Source: Aeoliella mucimassa
Lineage (GTDB): Bacteria; Planctomycetota; Planctomycetia; Pirellulales; Lacipirellulaceae
Assembly: GCF_007748035.1 (NCBI RefSeq)
Contig: NZ_CP036278.1
Location: 6,076,001 to 6,140,000, forward strand
Direction of reading: 5' to 3'
DNA length: 64,000 nt
Below are positions 35,120-45,019 of this stretch, piece by piece; within the stretch, counting starts at the first letter, position 1, and every line of letters begins with the position of its first letter. The position numbers and the translations under genes are program-made. The notes beneath the pieces are model-generated. The model had not been told where the DNA came from. It was given only the letters and a program-made list of their open reading frames with translations, and made no database searches.

Positions 35120-36634
35120 ATGGCCGACCCCCAGCAGACCTACGCCCAACTATGCGACCACGCCCGTAAGACCGAGCTGTTGACCTCGGTGACCAATGTG
35201 CTGGGGTGGGACGAGCAAACCTACATGCCCCCTGCGGCCGGGGAATATAGGGCCGATCAGCTAGCCATGCTGGCCTCGACGATCCATCAGCAGGCGACCG
35301 ACCCACAGGTCGGCGACTGGCTCGCGGAGCTGGAATCCAGCCCGCTGGCGACCGACACCGAGAGCGACACGTCGGTGGTGATCCGCGAAATGCGGCGCAG
35401 CTACGATCGCAAGACCAAGCTGCCAGCCGACCTGGTGGAGGCCCTCACCCGGGCGACGAGCATCGGCCAGCAAGTGTGGGTCGAAGCCCGCAAAGCAAAC
35501 GACTACGCCCAGTTTGCTCCCAAGCTCGAGACCATCTTCAAGCTCAAGCGGGAAGAGGCCGATGCGGTCGGCTACACCGAATGCCGCTACGACGCGCTGT
35601 TGGACGATTACGAACCCCACACGACGGCCTCGCAGGTGGAGCCAGTGCTGCGCTCGCTCGGCAAGGCGCTCGTGCCGTTGGTCGCAGCGATCGGCGAGAG
35701 CAAGCACCAGCCCGACATGTCGATCATGGATCGCGACTTTCCGGTCGACGTGCAAGCCAAGTACGGTAGCGACGTCGCCAAGCGGATTGGCTTCTGCTTC
35801 CAAGGGGGACGCATCGATCCGACCGCCCACCCATTCTGCACCACCCTCGGCCCGGCCGACGTTCGCTTGACCACCCGCTACAATCCCCGCGACTTGCGGG
35901 CGGGGCTGTTCAGCATCATGCACGAAGCAGGTCACGGATTGTACGAGCAAGGGCTGCCGAGCGAGAAGTATGGCCTGCCGACCGGCGAAGCCATTTCGCT
36001 AGGCATTCACGAATCGCAATCGCGGATGTGGGAAATCCTGGTCGGCCTGAGCCATTCGTTCTGGCAACACAACTACGCCGACGCCCAAGCGGCGTTCCCC
36101 GCCGCGCTCGGCGACGTGGCCCTCGACGATTTCCACTTTGCCATTAATGAGTCGAAGCCTTCGCTCATTCGCGTAGAAGCCGACGAAGCGACCTACAACC
36201 TGCACATCCTGATTCGCTTCGAACTCGAGCTGGCACTCGTGGCCGACGAGCTATCGATCGCCGATTTGCCAGCTGCCTGGAACGCCAAGTACGAGCAGTA
36301 CCTCGGCATTACGCCCCCCAGCGACGCCCTAGGGGTAATGCAGGATGTGCACTGGAGCCATGGTTTGATTGGTTACTTCCCCACGTACTCGCTGGGCAAC
36401 CTTTATTCGGCACAGTTCTTCGCCAAGGCGAAAGAAGACCTCGGGGACCTCGATGCCCAATTCGCCCAAGGAGACTACAAACCATTGCTCGATTGGTTGC
36501 GTACGAACATCCATCAACATGGCAAGCGGTACACGGCCGCCGACCTGGTGGAACGGGTCACCGGCAAGCCGCTGTCGTCGGAGGCCCTGTTATCGCACCT
36601 GAGCGACAAATTTGGCAAACTTTACCGGTTGTAA
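35120..36634 (+). CDS. Carboxypeptidase Taq, M32 family metallopeptidase
   Basis: A 504-residue cytosolic zinc carboxypeptidase. The start at 35120 gives MADPQQTYAQLCDHARKTEL, the usual M32 opening; an in-frame upstream extension to 34952 is not M32-like. Key elements: VLGWDEQTYMPPAAGEYRAD, TTRYNPRDLRAGLFSIMHEA with the zinc motif HEAGH, GEAISLGIHESQSRMWEILV (downstream Glu ligand in IHESQSR), and LYNLHILIRFELELAL-type helices (here TYNLHILIRFELELALVADE). Length is normal. It removes C-terminal residues from peptides with broad specificity. It is divergent from the ECF sigma gene and 135 bp before the zinc-ribbon protein gene. Confidence 0.95.
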   Translation: MADPQQTYAQLCDHARKTELLTSVTNVLGWDEQTYMPPAAGEYRADQLAMLASTIHQQATDPQVGDWLAELESSPLATDTESDTSVVIREMRRSYDRKTKLPADLVEALTRATSIGQQVWVEARKANDYAQFAPKLETIFKLKREEADAVGYTECRYDALLDDYEPHTTASQVEPVLRSLGKALVPLVAAIGESKHQPDMSIMDRDFPVDVQAKYGSDVAKRIGFCFQGGRIDPTAHPFCTTLGPADVRLTTRYNPRDLRAGLFSIMHEAGHGLYEQGLPSEKYGLPTGEAISLGIHESQSRMWEILVGLSHSFWQHNYADAQAAFPAALGDVALDDFHFAINESKPSLIRVEADEATYNLHILIRFELELALVADELSIADLPAAWNAKYEQYLGITPPSDALGVMQDVHWSHGLIGYFPTYSLGNLYSAQFFAKAKEDLGDLDAQFAQGDYKPLLDWLRTNIHQHGKRYTAADLVERVTGKPLSSEALLSHLSDKFGKLYRL

Positions 36635-36769
36635 CGGCCGGCTTTTTCTCAATGCATTGTTTTGTTGCGGTTGCGGTAATGGTACACTCGTAGGGAGGGT
36701 ATTTCCGCGCGCGAATCGGCTGTGGGTGCCCTCCTCGTAGAAACTGCCAGTACGGAGATAGCCCTCGCC

Positions 36770-38845
36770 ATGGCTTTGTTGGCCCGCTGCCCCGCTTGTG
36801 ATTGTGAGCTCGAACTCCCGGCCGACGCCTTGGAAGCGTCGTCGGACGTCGAGGTTGAGTGTCCCGCGTGTCGCCATACGTTCCTGGTGGACGATGCCGC
36901 GCCGCGCACCGTGATGGCAGCCCGCCCGGTGACCAAGGCTTCCTCGATTGCCAGCCAGGCGGAACCCACCAAGTCGCAAGACGACCGCGCAGCGGACGAA
37001 ACTCCATCGTTTAGTGCATCGACGCTAGCATCGTTTCTCGAAGACGCTGGCCTCGAAGATTCCGACAGCAAGCGTGCCGCATCAGAAAGCCCCAAACCGC
37101 AAGGCTCCGGTTCGGAGAGTAACGCCGAGAAGCCTAGCGAACTGAACCTCGGCAACTACAAGAGCCTGGAGGAACTGTTCAACAAGGTCTCGGCTGGACC
37201 GGTCAAACGCCCCACAATCGATGAGCCGCCCACCAGCGAGCCGGCGGTAGATCCCGAAGCGATCACCCAAAAGCTACCCCGCACCGCGTCGATCGAACCG
37301 ATGGACGACACCAGCGACGACTCGCCGAAAGAACCGTCGACGGATTCGTTTGACGAGTTTGTCGGCTCCAGGGAAGAAGATGTCGAAGACGCCCAGTTCG
37401 AGCCTGCCAGCTTCGATTCACTCGAGCACGCTACGAGCGACTCCGACGAGCCGGCGCCGACTTCCGATCGGCGACCAACCCTCGGCGAGCTATTTGGCGC
37501 CAGCAGTGCATTTGATGAATCAGTACCAGAACCATCGCCGCTGGAAGAAGACGCGATCGACGTGGAGTTCGAAGACTCCAACGATACCAAGCCCATGGTG
37601 CAAGGCGAGTCGATCGATACGATCCTCGACGAGTTAGACAAAGTCTCGCGCGATTCGAGTACCCCTTCGGCATTCCATGACGAAGACGAAGAAGCCACCA
37701 CCGAACCGCTAGCGTCTCCCTCGTTCGACTTTGGGCCTGATAGCAGCGACACGGAACCCGAACACCCGAAAGGCTTGCGGGCGTCGATGGGTTTGTCGGG
37801 CGACTCGCACCTTGAGGAAGAAGAGGAGTCGCTGCTGCCGGTGACCGACGAAGCCGACGACGAAATCTCGTTCGCCGGCGTGCAAGCACCGAGCGGCAAG
37901 ATCCCCACCCGCAAACGGGGCGGCAGCACCTCGCTGCTGAAACTCGCCATGGGTGGTGTGAGCAGCATTGCAGTCGCGCTGATCCTATCGCCGCTGGCGG
38001 TGATGTGGATCAACCACTTCCGTTCGAATCCGGCCGAACCGTTTGGGGTCGCCCAGTACTATCCCGACCTGCTGAAACCGGCCGAGTTCCGCAGCGATCC
38101 GACCACCGAGCAAGGCGCGAGCGAAAGCTCTTCGGGCGATACGATGCTGGCCGAGAACGACCACCAAGAGACCGGCAACGTGATTCCGCTGAACTTCGAG
38201 GAAACCATTTCCCCGCCCGACAGCTCGGCCCCCGCCCCCTGGGACGAGGACGACTCGGCGGCCGCTCCGCTCAGCAAGAGCACCGTCGAGATCACTGGTG
38301 CTCCGAAGTACCCTGCGGCCGAAATCATGGAACTGACCAAAGCAGCGAAGGACGCGACCAGCAAGCTGCTGGACGGCAGCCTGTCCGACTCCGCTCTCCG
38401 CCCCACCAAGGGTGGCGGCTACGCTTCGATCGCCCCGCTGGCCGACGCGATTACCTTTGCCGAAGGGGAACCAACCGCGAGTTGGAACACCCAAGCGCGA
38501 GCGGTGTTCCCTCCGTTGTTTGCCACCGCGCAGAGTCGCGAAGAGATCGCATTGATTTCGAGCGTTTGGCTCACGAGCGATCGCCGCACGCATGGCGGCA
38601 TCTTCTTTAGCGGCCAGCCCGACAAAGGCCGTCAGCAAGGAAGTGTCGCCGAGTACGAGTTCACGCTGCCGAACAATCACAAGCTGATCGTACTCACCTC
38701 GAAGGCCCTGCCCGACTCGATTACCTCGGCATCGCACGTGGGTGTGATTGGTAGCGTCATCGACCAGCCTGCAGAGCGTATTGAAGGCTACACCGGTTCT
38801 GCGGAACAGGTGATCTGGTCGAACGATTTCGTTCCCGTTCGCTAA
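36770..38845 (+). CDS. Zinc-ribbon membrane protein with long acidic region
   Basis: 691 residues from the ATG at 36770. An MJ0042-type zinc ribbon opens the protein (Cys7, Cys10, Cys31, Cys34; CPAC and CPACRHTF). Residues about 50-380 are low-complexity, acidic and rich in Ser, Asp, Glu and Pro, probably disordered. One membrane helix follows near 390-413 (MGGVSSIAVALILSPLAVMW). The C-terminal 275 residues would be outside the cytosol; they hold a folded-looking segment (VFPPLFATAQSREEIALISS, HKLIVLTSKALPDSITSASH). I do not recognise that part. Similar zinc-ribbon plus acidic-linker proteins are common in planctomycetes and lack assigned function. Two long antisense ORFs over this gene are codon-bias shadows. 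Confidence 0.72.
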   Translation: MALLARCPACDCELELPADALEASSDVEVECPACRHTFLVDDAAPRTVMAARPVTKASSIASQAEPTKSQDDRAADETPSFSASTLASFLEDAGLEDSDSKRAASESPKPQGSGSESNAEKPSELNLGNYKSLEELFNKVSAGPVKRPTIDEPPTSEPAVDPEAITQKLPRTASIEPMDDTSDDSPKEPSTDSFDEFVGSREEDVEDAQFEPASFDSLEHATSDSDEPAPTSDRRPTLGELFGASSAFDESVPEPSPLEEDAIDVEFEDSNDTKPMVQGESIDTILDELDKVSRDSSTPSAFHDEDEEATTEPLASPSFDFGPDSSDTEPEHPKGLRASMGLSGDSHLEEEEESLLPVTDEADDEISFAGVQAPSGKIPTRKRGGSTSLLKLAMGGVSSIAVALILSPLAVMWINHFRSNPAEPFGVAQYYPDLLKPAEFRSDPTTEQGASESSSGDTMLAENDHQETGNVIPLNFEETISPPDSSAPAPWDEDDSAAAPLSKSTVEITGAPKYPAAEIMELTKAAKDATSKLLDGSLSDSALRPTKGGGYASIAPLADAITFAEGEPTASWNTQARAVFPPLFATAQSREEIALISSVWLTSDRRTHGGIFFSGQPDKGRQQGSVAEYEFTLPNNHKLIVLTSKALPDSITSASHVGVIGSVIDQPAERIEGYTGSAEQVIWSNDFVPVR

Positions 38846-38937
38846 CGAACGAACAACCGCTCTCCGCCGTGGCACCCCCCAGATGCTAGCAACGTAGCGC
38901 GCATTCTCGAATTGCCAGCTGTTTACTTCCAGCGCGA

Positions 38938-39028
38938 TTGTGAAGGAATTCACAATCTGTTTCAGCGTGCTATTCGTGGCCGAAACTCGAACGAAAGTGG
39001 TCCGCACCCCCTTCGTGAAATGGTTCAC
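38938..39028. promoter_or_regulatory. Pair of palindromic operator-like sites
   Basis: TTGTGAA-4-TTCACAA at 38938-38955 and GTGAA-4-TTCAC at 39015-39028 share the extended word TTCACAATCT and are centred 75 bp apart. They lie in the 432-bp gap (38846-39277) ahead of the CBS gene. The spacing of the half-sites suits a dimeric repressor. The gap holds no credible gene. Confidence 0.5.
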
Positions 39029-39277
39029 AATCTATCTCGGCAAAAACTTGCAGAATGGGTGCTAGATTTCTTTTGGGGCTCGCAGCCTAACTCGGTATAC
39101 TGACGACCGCTGCGAGAATCCGTCGTTCATACCTTATCCCCCAGCAGCATCCACCCGGGCGATGCAGCACTGAGTCGGAATCATTTCCTCGCAGTCCTAG
39201 ACTAATTGGCAGTTGCGGTACGCGATTGCATGGACCCTGATCGCCAGTTAGTGCACCCTTATCTCGTGGAGCAGTGT

Positions 39278-39754
39278 ATGAATTCAAAGGTTGCCAAGGA
39301 TATCATGGTCACCCGACTGGTGACCCTTCGACCCACCGTCGACGTCCTGGACGCAGTGCGAACGCTGTTGAAGAGTCGCATCTCAGGTGCTCCGGTGGTC
39401 GACGCCGATGGCAAGTTTCTCGGTGTGTTTTCCGAGAAGTGCGCGATGCAAGTCATTCTGGACGCCACGTACGACTCGCTTCCCACGAACAACGTGGGTG
39501 CGTTCATGGATACCCAAGCACGACAGATCCGCCCGGACACCGATCTGTTGTCGATCGCGCAAGTATTCCTGCTCACGAACTTCCGCCGACTGGCCGTGGT
39601 CGACGAGCAAGGTTACTTGCTGGGGCAGATTAGCCGCCGTGACGTGATGGCGGCAGGGCTGAAAATGCTCGACGATACGAATATCGAGAAACATGAACCA
39701 TCGCTGCTTTATCTCAGTGCGTTGCACGAGAGAAAATCGATGCCGTTGGCCTGA
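39278..39754 (+). CDS. CBS-domain pair protein
   Basis: 158 residues from the ATG at 39278, preceded by a GGAG ribosome site seven bases upstream. Two CBS motifs fill the protein: IMVTRLVTLRPTVDVLDAVR with SGAPVVDADGKFLGVFSEKC, then QIRPDTDLLSIAQVFLLTNF with RRLAVVDEQGYLLGQISRRD. CBS pairs bind adenosyl ligands (AMP, ATP, SAM) and act as energy or metabolite sensors, usually by docking on a partner. Here the protein stands alone, facing the type III glutamine synthetase gene. Two operator-like palindromes sit 250-340 bp upstream. An upstream in-frame TTG start (39206) would add 24 poorly CBS-like residues. Confidence 0.85.
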   Translation: MNSKVAKDIMVTRLVTLRPTVDVLDAVRTLLKSRISGAPVVDADGKFLGVFSEKCAMQVILDATYDSLPTNNVGAFMDTQARQIRPDTDLLSIAQVFLLTNFRRLAVVDEQGYLLGQISRRDVMAAGLKMLDDTNIEKHEPSLLYLSALHERKSMPLA

Positions 39755-39876
39755 GAAAGCTGGCCTAAGAGATTTGACCTGAAAACACCATGGCTTCGCG
39801 GTCATGCATGAGTTCGGTCCTGCATAAGTAGCAACCTGCGCGGCTTTGCGCTGCGTGACATCGTACCCCCTGATAG

Positions 39877-39920
39877 CGACGGGCGGACTGGCAAACTTTC
39901 GAATGCTGGTCCGCCCGTCG
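39877..39920. terminator. Hairpin terminator between convergent CBS and glnN genes
   Basis: A perfect 12-bp stem (cgacgggcggac / gtccgcccgtcg) with a 20-base loop. The plus-strand side is followed by TCTTATCT, weakly U-rich. It may serve both converging genes. Confidence 0.65.
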
Positions 39921-39965
39921 TCTTATCTCAGAGTTCATCGTTCTTGCCTGTTCGGCAAGCACTTA

Positions 39966-42221
39966 CTACTTGATGAACAACATTTCCTGGTAGGTCGGCA
40001 GCGGCCACAGGTCGTCGGCAACGAAGCCTTCGAGCTTGTCGGCGTAGGTGCGAACCTTGTTCATCAACGGCAACACCGAGTCGCAGCAGTGACGCGACTC
40101 AGCGAGCAAATCGTCCGACTCCCCTTCGGCCAGCGAGGCTTCCAGTTCGGCGATCGAATCCTGAAGCTCCTTGACCAATTCGGTCATGGCATCCAGGGTG
40201 TTGGTATCGAACTCGTACCCGAGCATCTTCAGGTTGGTGCACGTTGCAGCCAGCTCGTTTTGGTAACGAATCGCAGCAGGGAAGATCATGGTCTTGGCGA
40301 TCTTGATCGTCAGCTTGGCTTCCACGCCGATCGTCATGCAGTACTGCTCGAGGTAGGTATCGAGACGGCTGGCGAGCTCACGCTCCGACAGCACGTTGTA
40401 CTTGCCGAACAGATCGATGATGTCCTGGTTCTTCAACACAGGCAAGGCGTCGGCCGAGGTCTTCAGGTTCAGCAGACCACGCTCTTCGGCCTCTTTGTGC
40501 CACTCTTCGCTGTAGCCGTCGCCGTTGAAGATGATCGCGCCATGCTCGTTCATGATCTCGGTGAGCAGCTTCTGCAGCTCGCCGTGCAACTTCTCGGGAT
40601 CGCCACCAGTGGCTTCTTCCAGACGGGTTGCACAGTAGTCGAGCGACTCGGCGACGATGGTGTTCATCGCCACGAGCGGGCCAGCGATCGATTGGTTCGA
40701 ACCAACCGCACGGAACTCGAACCGGTTACCAGTGAACGCGAACGGGCTCGTACGGTTACGGTCGCCAGCATCCTTTGGCAGCGGCGGCAACACGTCGACA
40801 CCAACGGTCAGCGTACCCTTGGGAATCGACGAGCTAGCACCACCAGCCTTAATTTGCTGGAAGACGTCGGTGAGCTGATCGCCCAGGAAGATCGAGATGA
40901 TCGCTGGAGGAGCTTCGTTCGCACCCAACCGGTGATCGTTGCTCGCCGAAGCGACAACCGAACGGAGCAGGCCTTGGTACTTGTGTACCGCACGAATGAC
41001 CGCACCGCAGATCAGCAGGAACTGAGCGTTATCGTGCGGGGTGTCGCCTGGATCGAGCAGGTTGCCTTGCGACGAGCTGCCCATCGACCAGTTGACGTGC
41101 TTACCCGAGCCGTTGACGCCAGCGAATGGCTTTTCGTGGGTCAGGCAAACCATGCCGTACTTCTCAGCCACTCGGCGAAGCGTGGTCATGGTGAGTTGCT
41201 GATGGTCGGTCGCCAGGTTGGCGAATTCGAACATCGGAGCAATCTCGTACTGACCAGGAGCCACTTCGTTGTGACGGGTCTTTACGGGGATACCGAGCTT
41301 GAACAGTTCGCGTTCGGCTTCGAGCATGAAGGCCAGCACGCGCTCGGGAATCGCACCAAAGTAGTGATCGTCGAACTCCTGGCCCTTCGGAGGTGCAGCA
41401 CCAAACAGCGTACGACCAGCGTTCAGCAAGTCGGGGCGGGAGAAGTAGAAGTTACGATCGATCAGGAAGTATTCCTGCTCGGGACCAGCGGTCGACGAAA
41501 CCAGACTGCCGTCGGTGTGACCGAACAGCTTCAGGATGCGCTGGGCCTGTTGATTCAGGGCCTGCATCGAACGTAGCACTGGAGTCTTCTTGTCGAGTGC
41601 TTCGCCGGTCCACGACACGAACGCGGTGGGAATGCAAAGCGTGGTGCCGTTGTCGTTTTCCAGAATGTAAGCGGGGCTCGTCACGTCCCAGACCGTGTAA
41701 CCACGAGCTTCGAACGTGACCCGAATACCGCCGGTAGGGAAGCTCGAACCGTCGGGCTCGCCTTGAATCAGCTGCTTGCCCGAGAACTCGGCGAGCGCGG
41801 TTCCATCGTCGTCGGGAGCCAGGAAGCTATCGTGCTTCTCAGCGGTCAAACCGGTGAGCGGGTAGAACACGTGAGCGTAGTGAGTCGCGCCCTTGGAGAT
41901 CGCCCAGTCCTTCATGGCAGCGGCCACAACGTCGGCCACCGAGGGGTCGAGCTTCTCGCCTGCTTCCATCGTGCGGAGCAGCGCCTTGTAAACCGGCTTT
42001 GGGAGCCGCTTCTTCATGACCGACTTCGAGAACACATTGGCGTTGAACAGGTCGCCAGTCGAGGTGTCACGGAAGTTCATCGGCGGCGAGCTGGGCTTGT
42101 AGTTCGTGACTGCCGAAATAGCCGCCCTGCGAGCCGAGTCATACGATGGCGAGGCACTGTTCGAAGAAGCAGTCAATCCACTACCGTTGCGACTTGTCTT
42201 GTCTTTATAAGCTGTATCCAT
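39966..42221 (-). CDS. glnN: Glutamine synthetase type III
   Basis: A 751-residue GSIII enzyme (the large, about 700-residue class), making glutamine from glutamate, ammonia and ATP. Characteristic pieces: [56 protein letters not shown]-type segment (here [20 protein letters not shown]), [20 protein letters not shown] and the ATP/glutamate region [20 protein letters not shown]. The ATG at 42221 is behind a GGGA site; an earlier TTG (42236) would add five residues. No glnB or regulatory gene adjoins. Present alongside carA and the CBS protein it belongs to central nitrogen assimilation. The long antisense ORF over this gene is a shadow. Confidence 0.94.
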   Translation of the reverse strand: MDTAYKDKTSRNGSGLTASSNSASPSYDSARRAAISAVTNYKPSSPPMNFRDTSTGDLFNANVFSKSVMKKRLPKPVYKALLRTMEAGEKLDPSVADVVAAAMKDWAISKGATHYAHVFYPLTGLTAEKHDSFLAPDDDGTALAEFSGKQLIQGEPDGSSFPTGGIRVTFEARGYTVWDVTSPAYILENDNGTTLCIPTAFVSWTGEALDKKTPVLRSMQALNQQAQRILKLFGHTDGSLVSSTAGPEQEYFLIDRNFYFSRPDLLNAGRTLFGAAPPKGQEFDDHYFGAIPERVLAFMLEAERELFKLGIPVKTRHNEVAPGQYEIAPMFEFANLATDHQQLTMTTLRRVAEKYGMVCLTHEKPFAGVNGSGKHVNWSMGSSSQGNLLDPGDTPHDNAQFLLICGAVIRAVHKYQGLLRSVVASASNDHRLGANEAPPAIISIFLGDQLTDVFQQIKAGGASSSIPKGTLTVGVDVLPPLPKDAGDRNRTSPFAFTGNRFEFRAVGSNQSIAGPLVAMNTIVAESLDYCATRLEEATGGDPEKLHGELQKLLTEIMNEHGAIIFNGDGYSEEWHKEAEERGLLNLKTSADALPVLKNQDIIDLFGKYNVLSERELASRLDTYLEQYCMTIGVEAKLTIKIAKTMIFPAAIRYQNELAATCTNLKMLGYEFDTNTLDAMTELVKELQDSIAELEASLAEGESDDLLAESRHCCDSVLPLMNKVRTYADKLEGFVADDLWPLPTYQEMLFIK

Positions 42222-42656
42222 CCGAAGTTCCCACAATTAAAGAGAGATCGAGCTGACCTACTGCAGCGAGTGCGCACGGTCGAGAAAATGCCTCCGTGCA
42301 CGAGAAACACCACTCCATAGGTGCGAAAAGTAACTAAACATGCAAATTTCGTACCGGCAAAACCTCGACGACTGCTGTAAACCACATAACCCGACAGCTC
42401 TCCCACTGAAATGCTGAATTTGACCGCATAATTGCAACTCGCTGCCCGAGAAACTTTCTTACGCCAATCGGGGGGGTGCCGACTGCTGCCTGCTTTCTTA
42501 GCACCCGATGCAAGCACACCCAGCATGCTGACTTCGGAAACCTGCAACACCGACCTCTAGTGTGATTATTCCCCGCGAAAGGCGAGTCGCCGTACCGCGC
42601 GGTTTTTGGTCAATGCTCGCCTGCCGCTGGGTCAAAACGAGTCTGTCTCCTGGGGA
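42222..42656. other. Gap upstream of glnN
   Basis: 435 bp without a credible gene. It should contain the glnN promoter. A loop-less palindrome ACCGCGCGGT followed by five T residues sits near 42595-42610, but no plus-strand gene precedes it. I see no sigma-54 -24/-12 signature I can defend. Confidence 0.45.
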
Positions 42657-43877
42657 TTAACATCGGAGCTGCCGGGTTCGGAGCACGATCGCCAGCAGCG
42701 CGGTGCTGACGAACAAGGCAAGTGCCTGCGGTTCGGGCACCTGGGCGATGTAGAGCGAAGCATCGGGAGAGAAGTAGTCGTTGTTATCCACCGAGGTGGA
42801 GTTCAGATCGAAACTAAATGGCGAGCCATCCTGCAACACGCCCGACAGCGTGACATCGCGTTCGGTAAGCTCAAAGGGCTCTTCCAATCCCAATCCTTCG
42901 ATCGGAATGCCATCCAGGTAGAACTCACTACCGACGAGCACAAGCGTTCCCTCATAGAGTTTGAACGCGTCTCCAAAGGTACCGCCAGAGATGAGTACGT
43001 CGTAGTCCAGGTCGCCTTTCAGCGCGGCCAGCGGAGGCTCGAAGGCTGCACTCGCTTCGTCGGAATCGGGACTGACGATTCGAGGCCCATGGGGCAAGAT
43101 GGTGAAATTGTCGCCAAACGTACCACCAGAGATAGTCGCTGTACTCGAGGTAAACACTCTCATGTTGTTCCCAATCGTTCCACCCGTGATGGCAACCTCG
43201 TTGAGGAAGAACACGACAGCATTGTTGCCGATTGCCCCGCCCGAGATATTCAAGGAACTCTTGCTAGCATTGAAGTCGTCCCCGATACTCCCACCTCGAA
43301 GGTAGAGCTCACTTGCTTCTAGATCAAAGTCGCTGTCGATCATCCCTGCGGAAATATCGACGGTGGCTTCGTTAGCGCGCAAGCGAGTTCCGATACTCCC
43401 CCCCGACATCTGCAACGTCGTACCGGCCCCTAAATTGCAAGCGTAGTCGATCGAACCTCCTTTTACGTCCAGCAAAGTACCTTCTCTCACCCGCACATAG
43501 GGACCTATCGTGCCATCCTCTAAATGCACGGTGCTGCCGTAGACATAGAAATTCGACCCTATCTCCGCTCCGTCGATGTTAACGGTTGTCCCGGGAAAGA
43601 CCCTGGGGTTGTACCCTACAACGCCACCAGTCGCATTGATTTCGATATGATTGTCTTCCAGGCCGCTATCGCCGGCAGTAAGCCAATCGCCGATGGTGCC
43701 CCCCTCCGAGAGATTAAGCTGCGTATCGGAAGCAATCGTATAAAGATTGCCAATGGTGGTCGGTGGGACGTTGATGACGTTCGCAAAGTTGCTCGGATCG
43801 GTTTGCCCCCAGACAGAGGACGAGAACGCGACCAAAACGAACACTACCGAACAAGACGCTCGCAGTTTGGCAACCAT
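42657..43877 (-). CDS. PEP-CTERM surface protein with beta-helix-like GGSIG repeats
   Basis: 406 residues from the ATG at 43877, starting a Sec signal (residues 1-24). The body is a run of about 15 short repeats of the type SGGSIGxxxxxxxxxVxI (for example LQMSGGSIGTRLRANEATVD, LNISGGAIGNNAVVFFLNEV, ATISGGTFGDNFTI), spaced by about 20 residues as in right-handed beta-helices. The C-terminus VPEPQALALFVSTALLAIVL then RTRQLRC is a PEP-CTERM sorting signal, so an exosortase probably anchors or exports it. It starts 89 bp after the membrane gene of the radical-SAM operon on the same strand, so read-through is possible. The protein may be a structural surface component; no enzyme motif is seen. Confidence 0.8.
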   Translation of the reverse strand: MVAKLRASCSVVFVLVAFSSSVWGQTDPSNFANVINVPPTTIGNLYTIASDTQLNLSEGGTIGDWLTAGDSGLEDNHIEINATGGVVGYNPRVFPGTTVNIDGAEIGSNFYVYGSTVHLEDGTIGPYVRVREGTLLDVKGGSIDYACNLGAGTTLQMSGGSIGTRLRANEATVDISAGMIDSDFDLEASELYLRGGSIGDDFNASKSSLNISGGAIGNNAVVFFLNEVAITGGTIGNNMRVFTSSTATISGGTFGDNFTILPHGPRIVSPDSDEASAAFEPPLAALKGDLDYDVLISGGTFGDAFKLYEGTLVLVGSEFYLDGIPIEGLGLEEPFELTERDVTLSGVLQDGSPFSFDLNSTSVDNNDYFSPDASLYIAQVPEPQALALFVSTALLAIVLRTRQLRC

Positions 43878-43966
43878 GGTTTCCCCCAATGAGTCGCGAC
43901 AAGGAATAGACCACCCTGGCCGCATTGTAAATTGGTAACTGTCGTCGTAGTACCTCTTTCCTGTGT

Positions 43967-45019
43967 TTACCTCACCTTTTTCGCGGTGGCCATTTCGCTG
44001 GCGATCCGCCACGCGCTGGCGGCGATGCGGGCGACGGTGGCGTCGCTCGTGTGATAGCCCGACTTCTTGGTAGTGTGCTGCCGGATCACGATTACGTCGA
44101 CGTCGTCTTCTGATTTGCCCTCGACGGTCATCCTTCCGACTGGGGTTCCGCCGCTCAGCCAGTCGAGCAGCCCCGTTTGTCGCTTCTTCTTCGGGTTCAT
44201 CCTGACCTGGCACTCACGCAGCGGCTGGCCTAGTAGACCAAACGACTTTTTCGCGACGATCACCGCGTACAAGTAGGGATATTTGGTGCCTTGCACATCG
44301 TTGATGGCCACCTGCAATTGAACGCCGAGCAGGTCTTCGGGACCATCGGGAAAGCGAATAAACACCCGGGCGCCGATGGGGGTTTTCGTCTCCCCTTTGC
44401 CAGCGAGTTGAAACATCGGCTGAATCTGGCAGGGTGGATCCTCGTAAGGCTCGATCGCCCGCAATGCGGTTTCGAGAGCTTGGATCTCTTGATTGAGCGA
44501 CACCGGGCGCCAACCGCGTTTGGTGCCGACAAACCAATGAGGCAGCAACAGCACCGCCGCATCAAGCCCGATGACCGGCGCCCACATGCTGGTCGACCGA
44601 TCGGCCGCTACGGCGGCCACAGCCAGCAGCACAGCTCCTCCGGTGATCGCCAGACCAAAGGCCCCCAGTGGACTGGTGATATCGACAAACGCTTGGTCCC
44701 AGCTCGATACATTGCTTTGCAATAGTCGCGCGGTGGTGAATTGCTCGCGAGTGGTTTTTTCCCAAGTGCCGAACCGCACGTTGTAGCGCGGCTTCAGATC
44801 GTACCCGCGAACCAGCAGCATGAGCGTGCCGAATAGGAGCATCGGCAACGTAATCACGAGCACCGACTCGAGCGAGTCGGCTGGCCAGCACATCTGCATC
44901 AGCAGGCCAGCAGCAATGATTCCAGCCGCCCAGAGCAGCCGCTGATTGTAGTTGATTTGCGACATCAGATAGAACTGCAAGAGATGTCGCTGGTCGCGAT
45001 CGGGGAGTACTCGACTCAT
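43967..45019 (-). CDS. Four-helix membrane protein, third gene of the radical-SAM/SACH operon
   Basis: 350 residues from the ATG at 45019, which overlaps the radical-SAM stop as ATGA. The first half has four membrane helices (LLWAAGIIAAGLLMQMCW; VLVITLPMLLFGTLMLLVRG; FGLAITGGAVLLAVAAVAAD; APVIGLDAAVLLLPHWFVG). The second half, about 170 residues, is a soluble, probably cytosolic domain (RVFIRFPDGPEDLLGVQLQV, YLYAVIVAKKSFGLLGQPLR, DVIVIRQHTTKKSGYHTSDA). No family is recognised. Translational coupling to the radical-SAM gene makes it a component of the same system, for example a partner of the SACH membrane protein or a reader of the modified tail. A longer ORF to 45370 lies inside the upstream gene. 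Confidence 0.75.
   Translation of the reverse strand: MSRVLPDRDQRHLLQFYLMSQINYNQRLLWAAGIIAAGLLMQMCWPADSLESVLVITLPMLLFGTLMLLVRGYDLKPRYNVRFGTWEKTTREQFTTARLLQSNVSSWDQAFVDITSPLGAFGLAITGGAVLLAVAAVAADRSTSMWAPVIGLDAAVLLLPHWFVGTKRGWRPVSLNQEIQALETALRAIEPYEDPPCQIQPMFQLAGKGETKTPIGARVFIRFPDGPEDLLGVQLQVAINDVQGTKYPYLYAVIVAKKSFGLLGQPLRECQVRMNPKKKRQTGLLDWLSGGTPVGRMTVEGKSEDDVDVIVIRQHTTKKSGYHTSDATVARIAASAWRIASEMATAKKVR

Noticed and set aside
37985-39028. 347-residue ORF antisense to the zinc-ribbon protein
   Set aside because: Overlaps a gene with recognisable zinc ribbon and membrane helix; low-complexity Arg/Gly composition of a shadow.
39846-41576. 576-residue ORF antisense to glnN
   Set aside because: Lies fully over glutamine synthetase; a G/C-bias shadow frame with no protein character.
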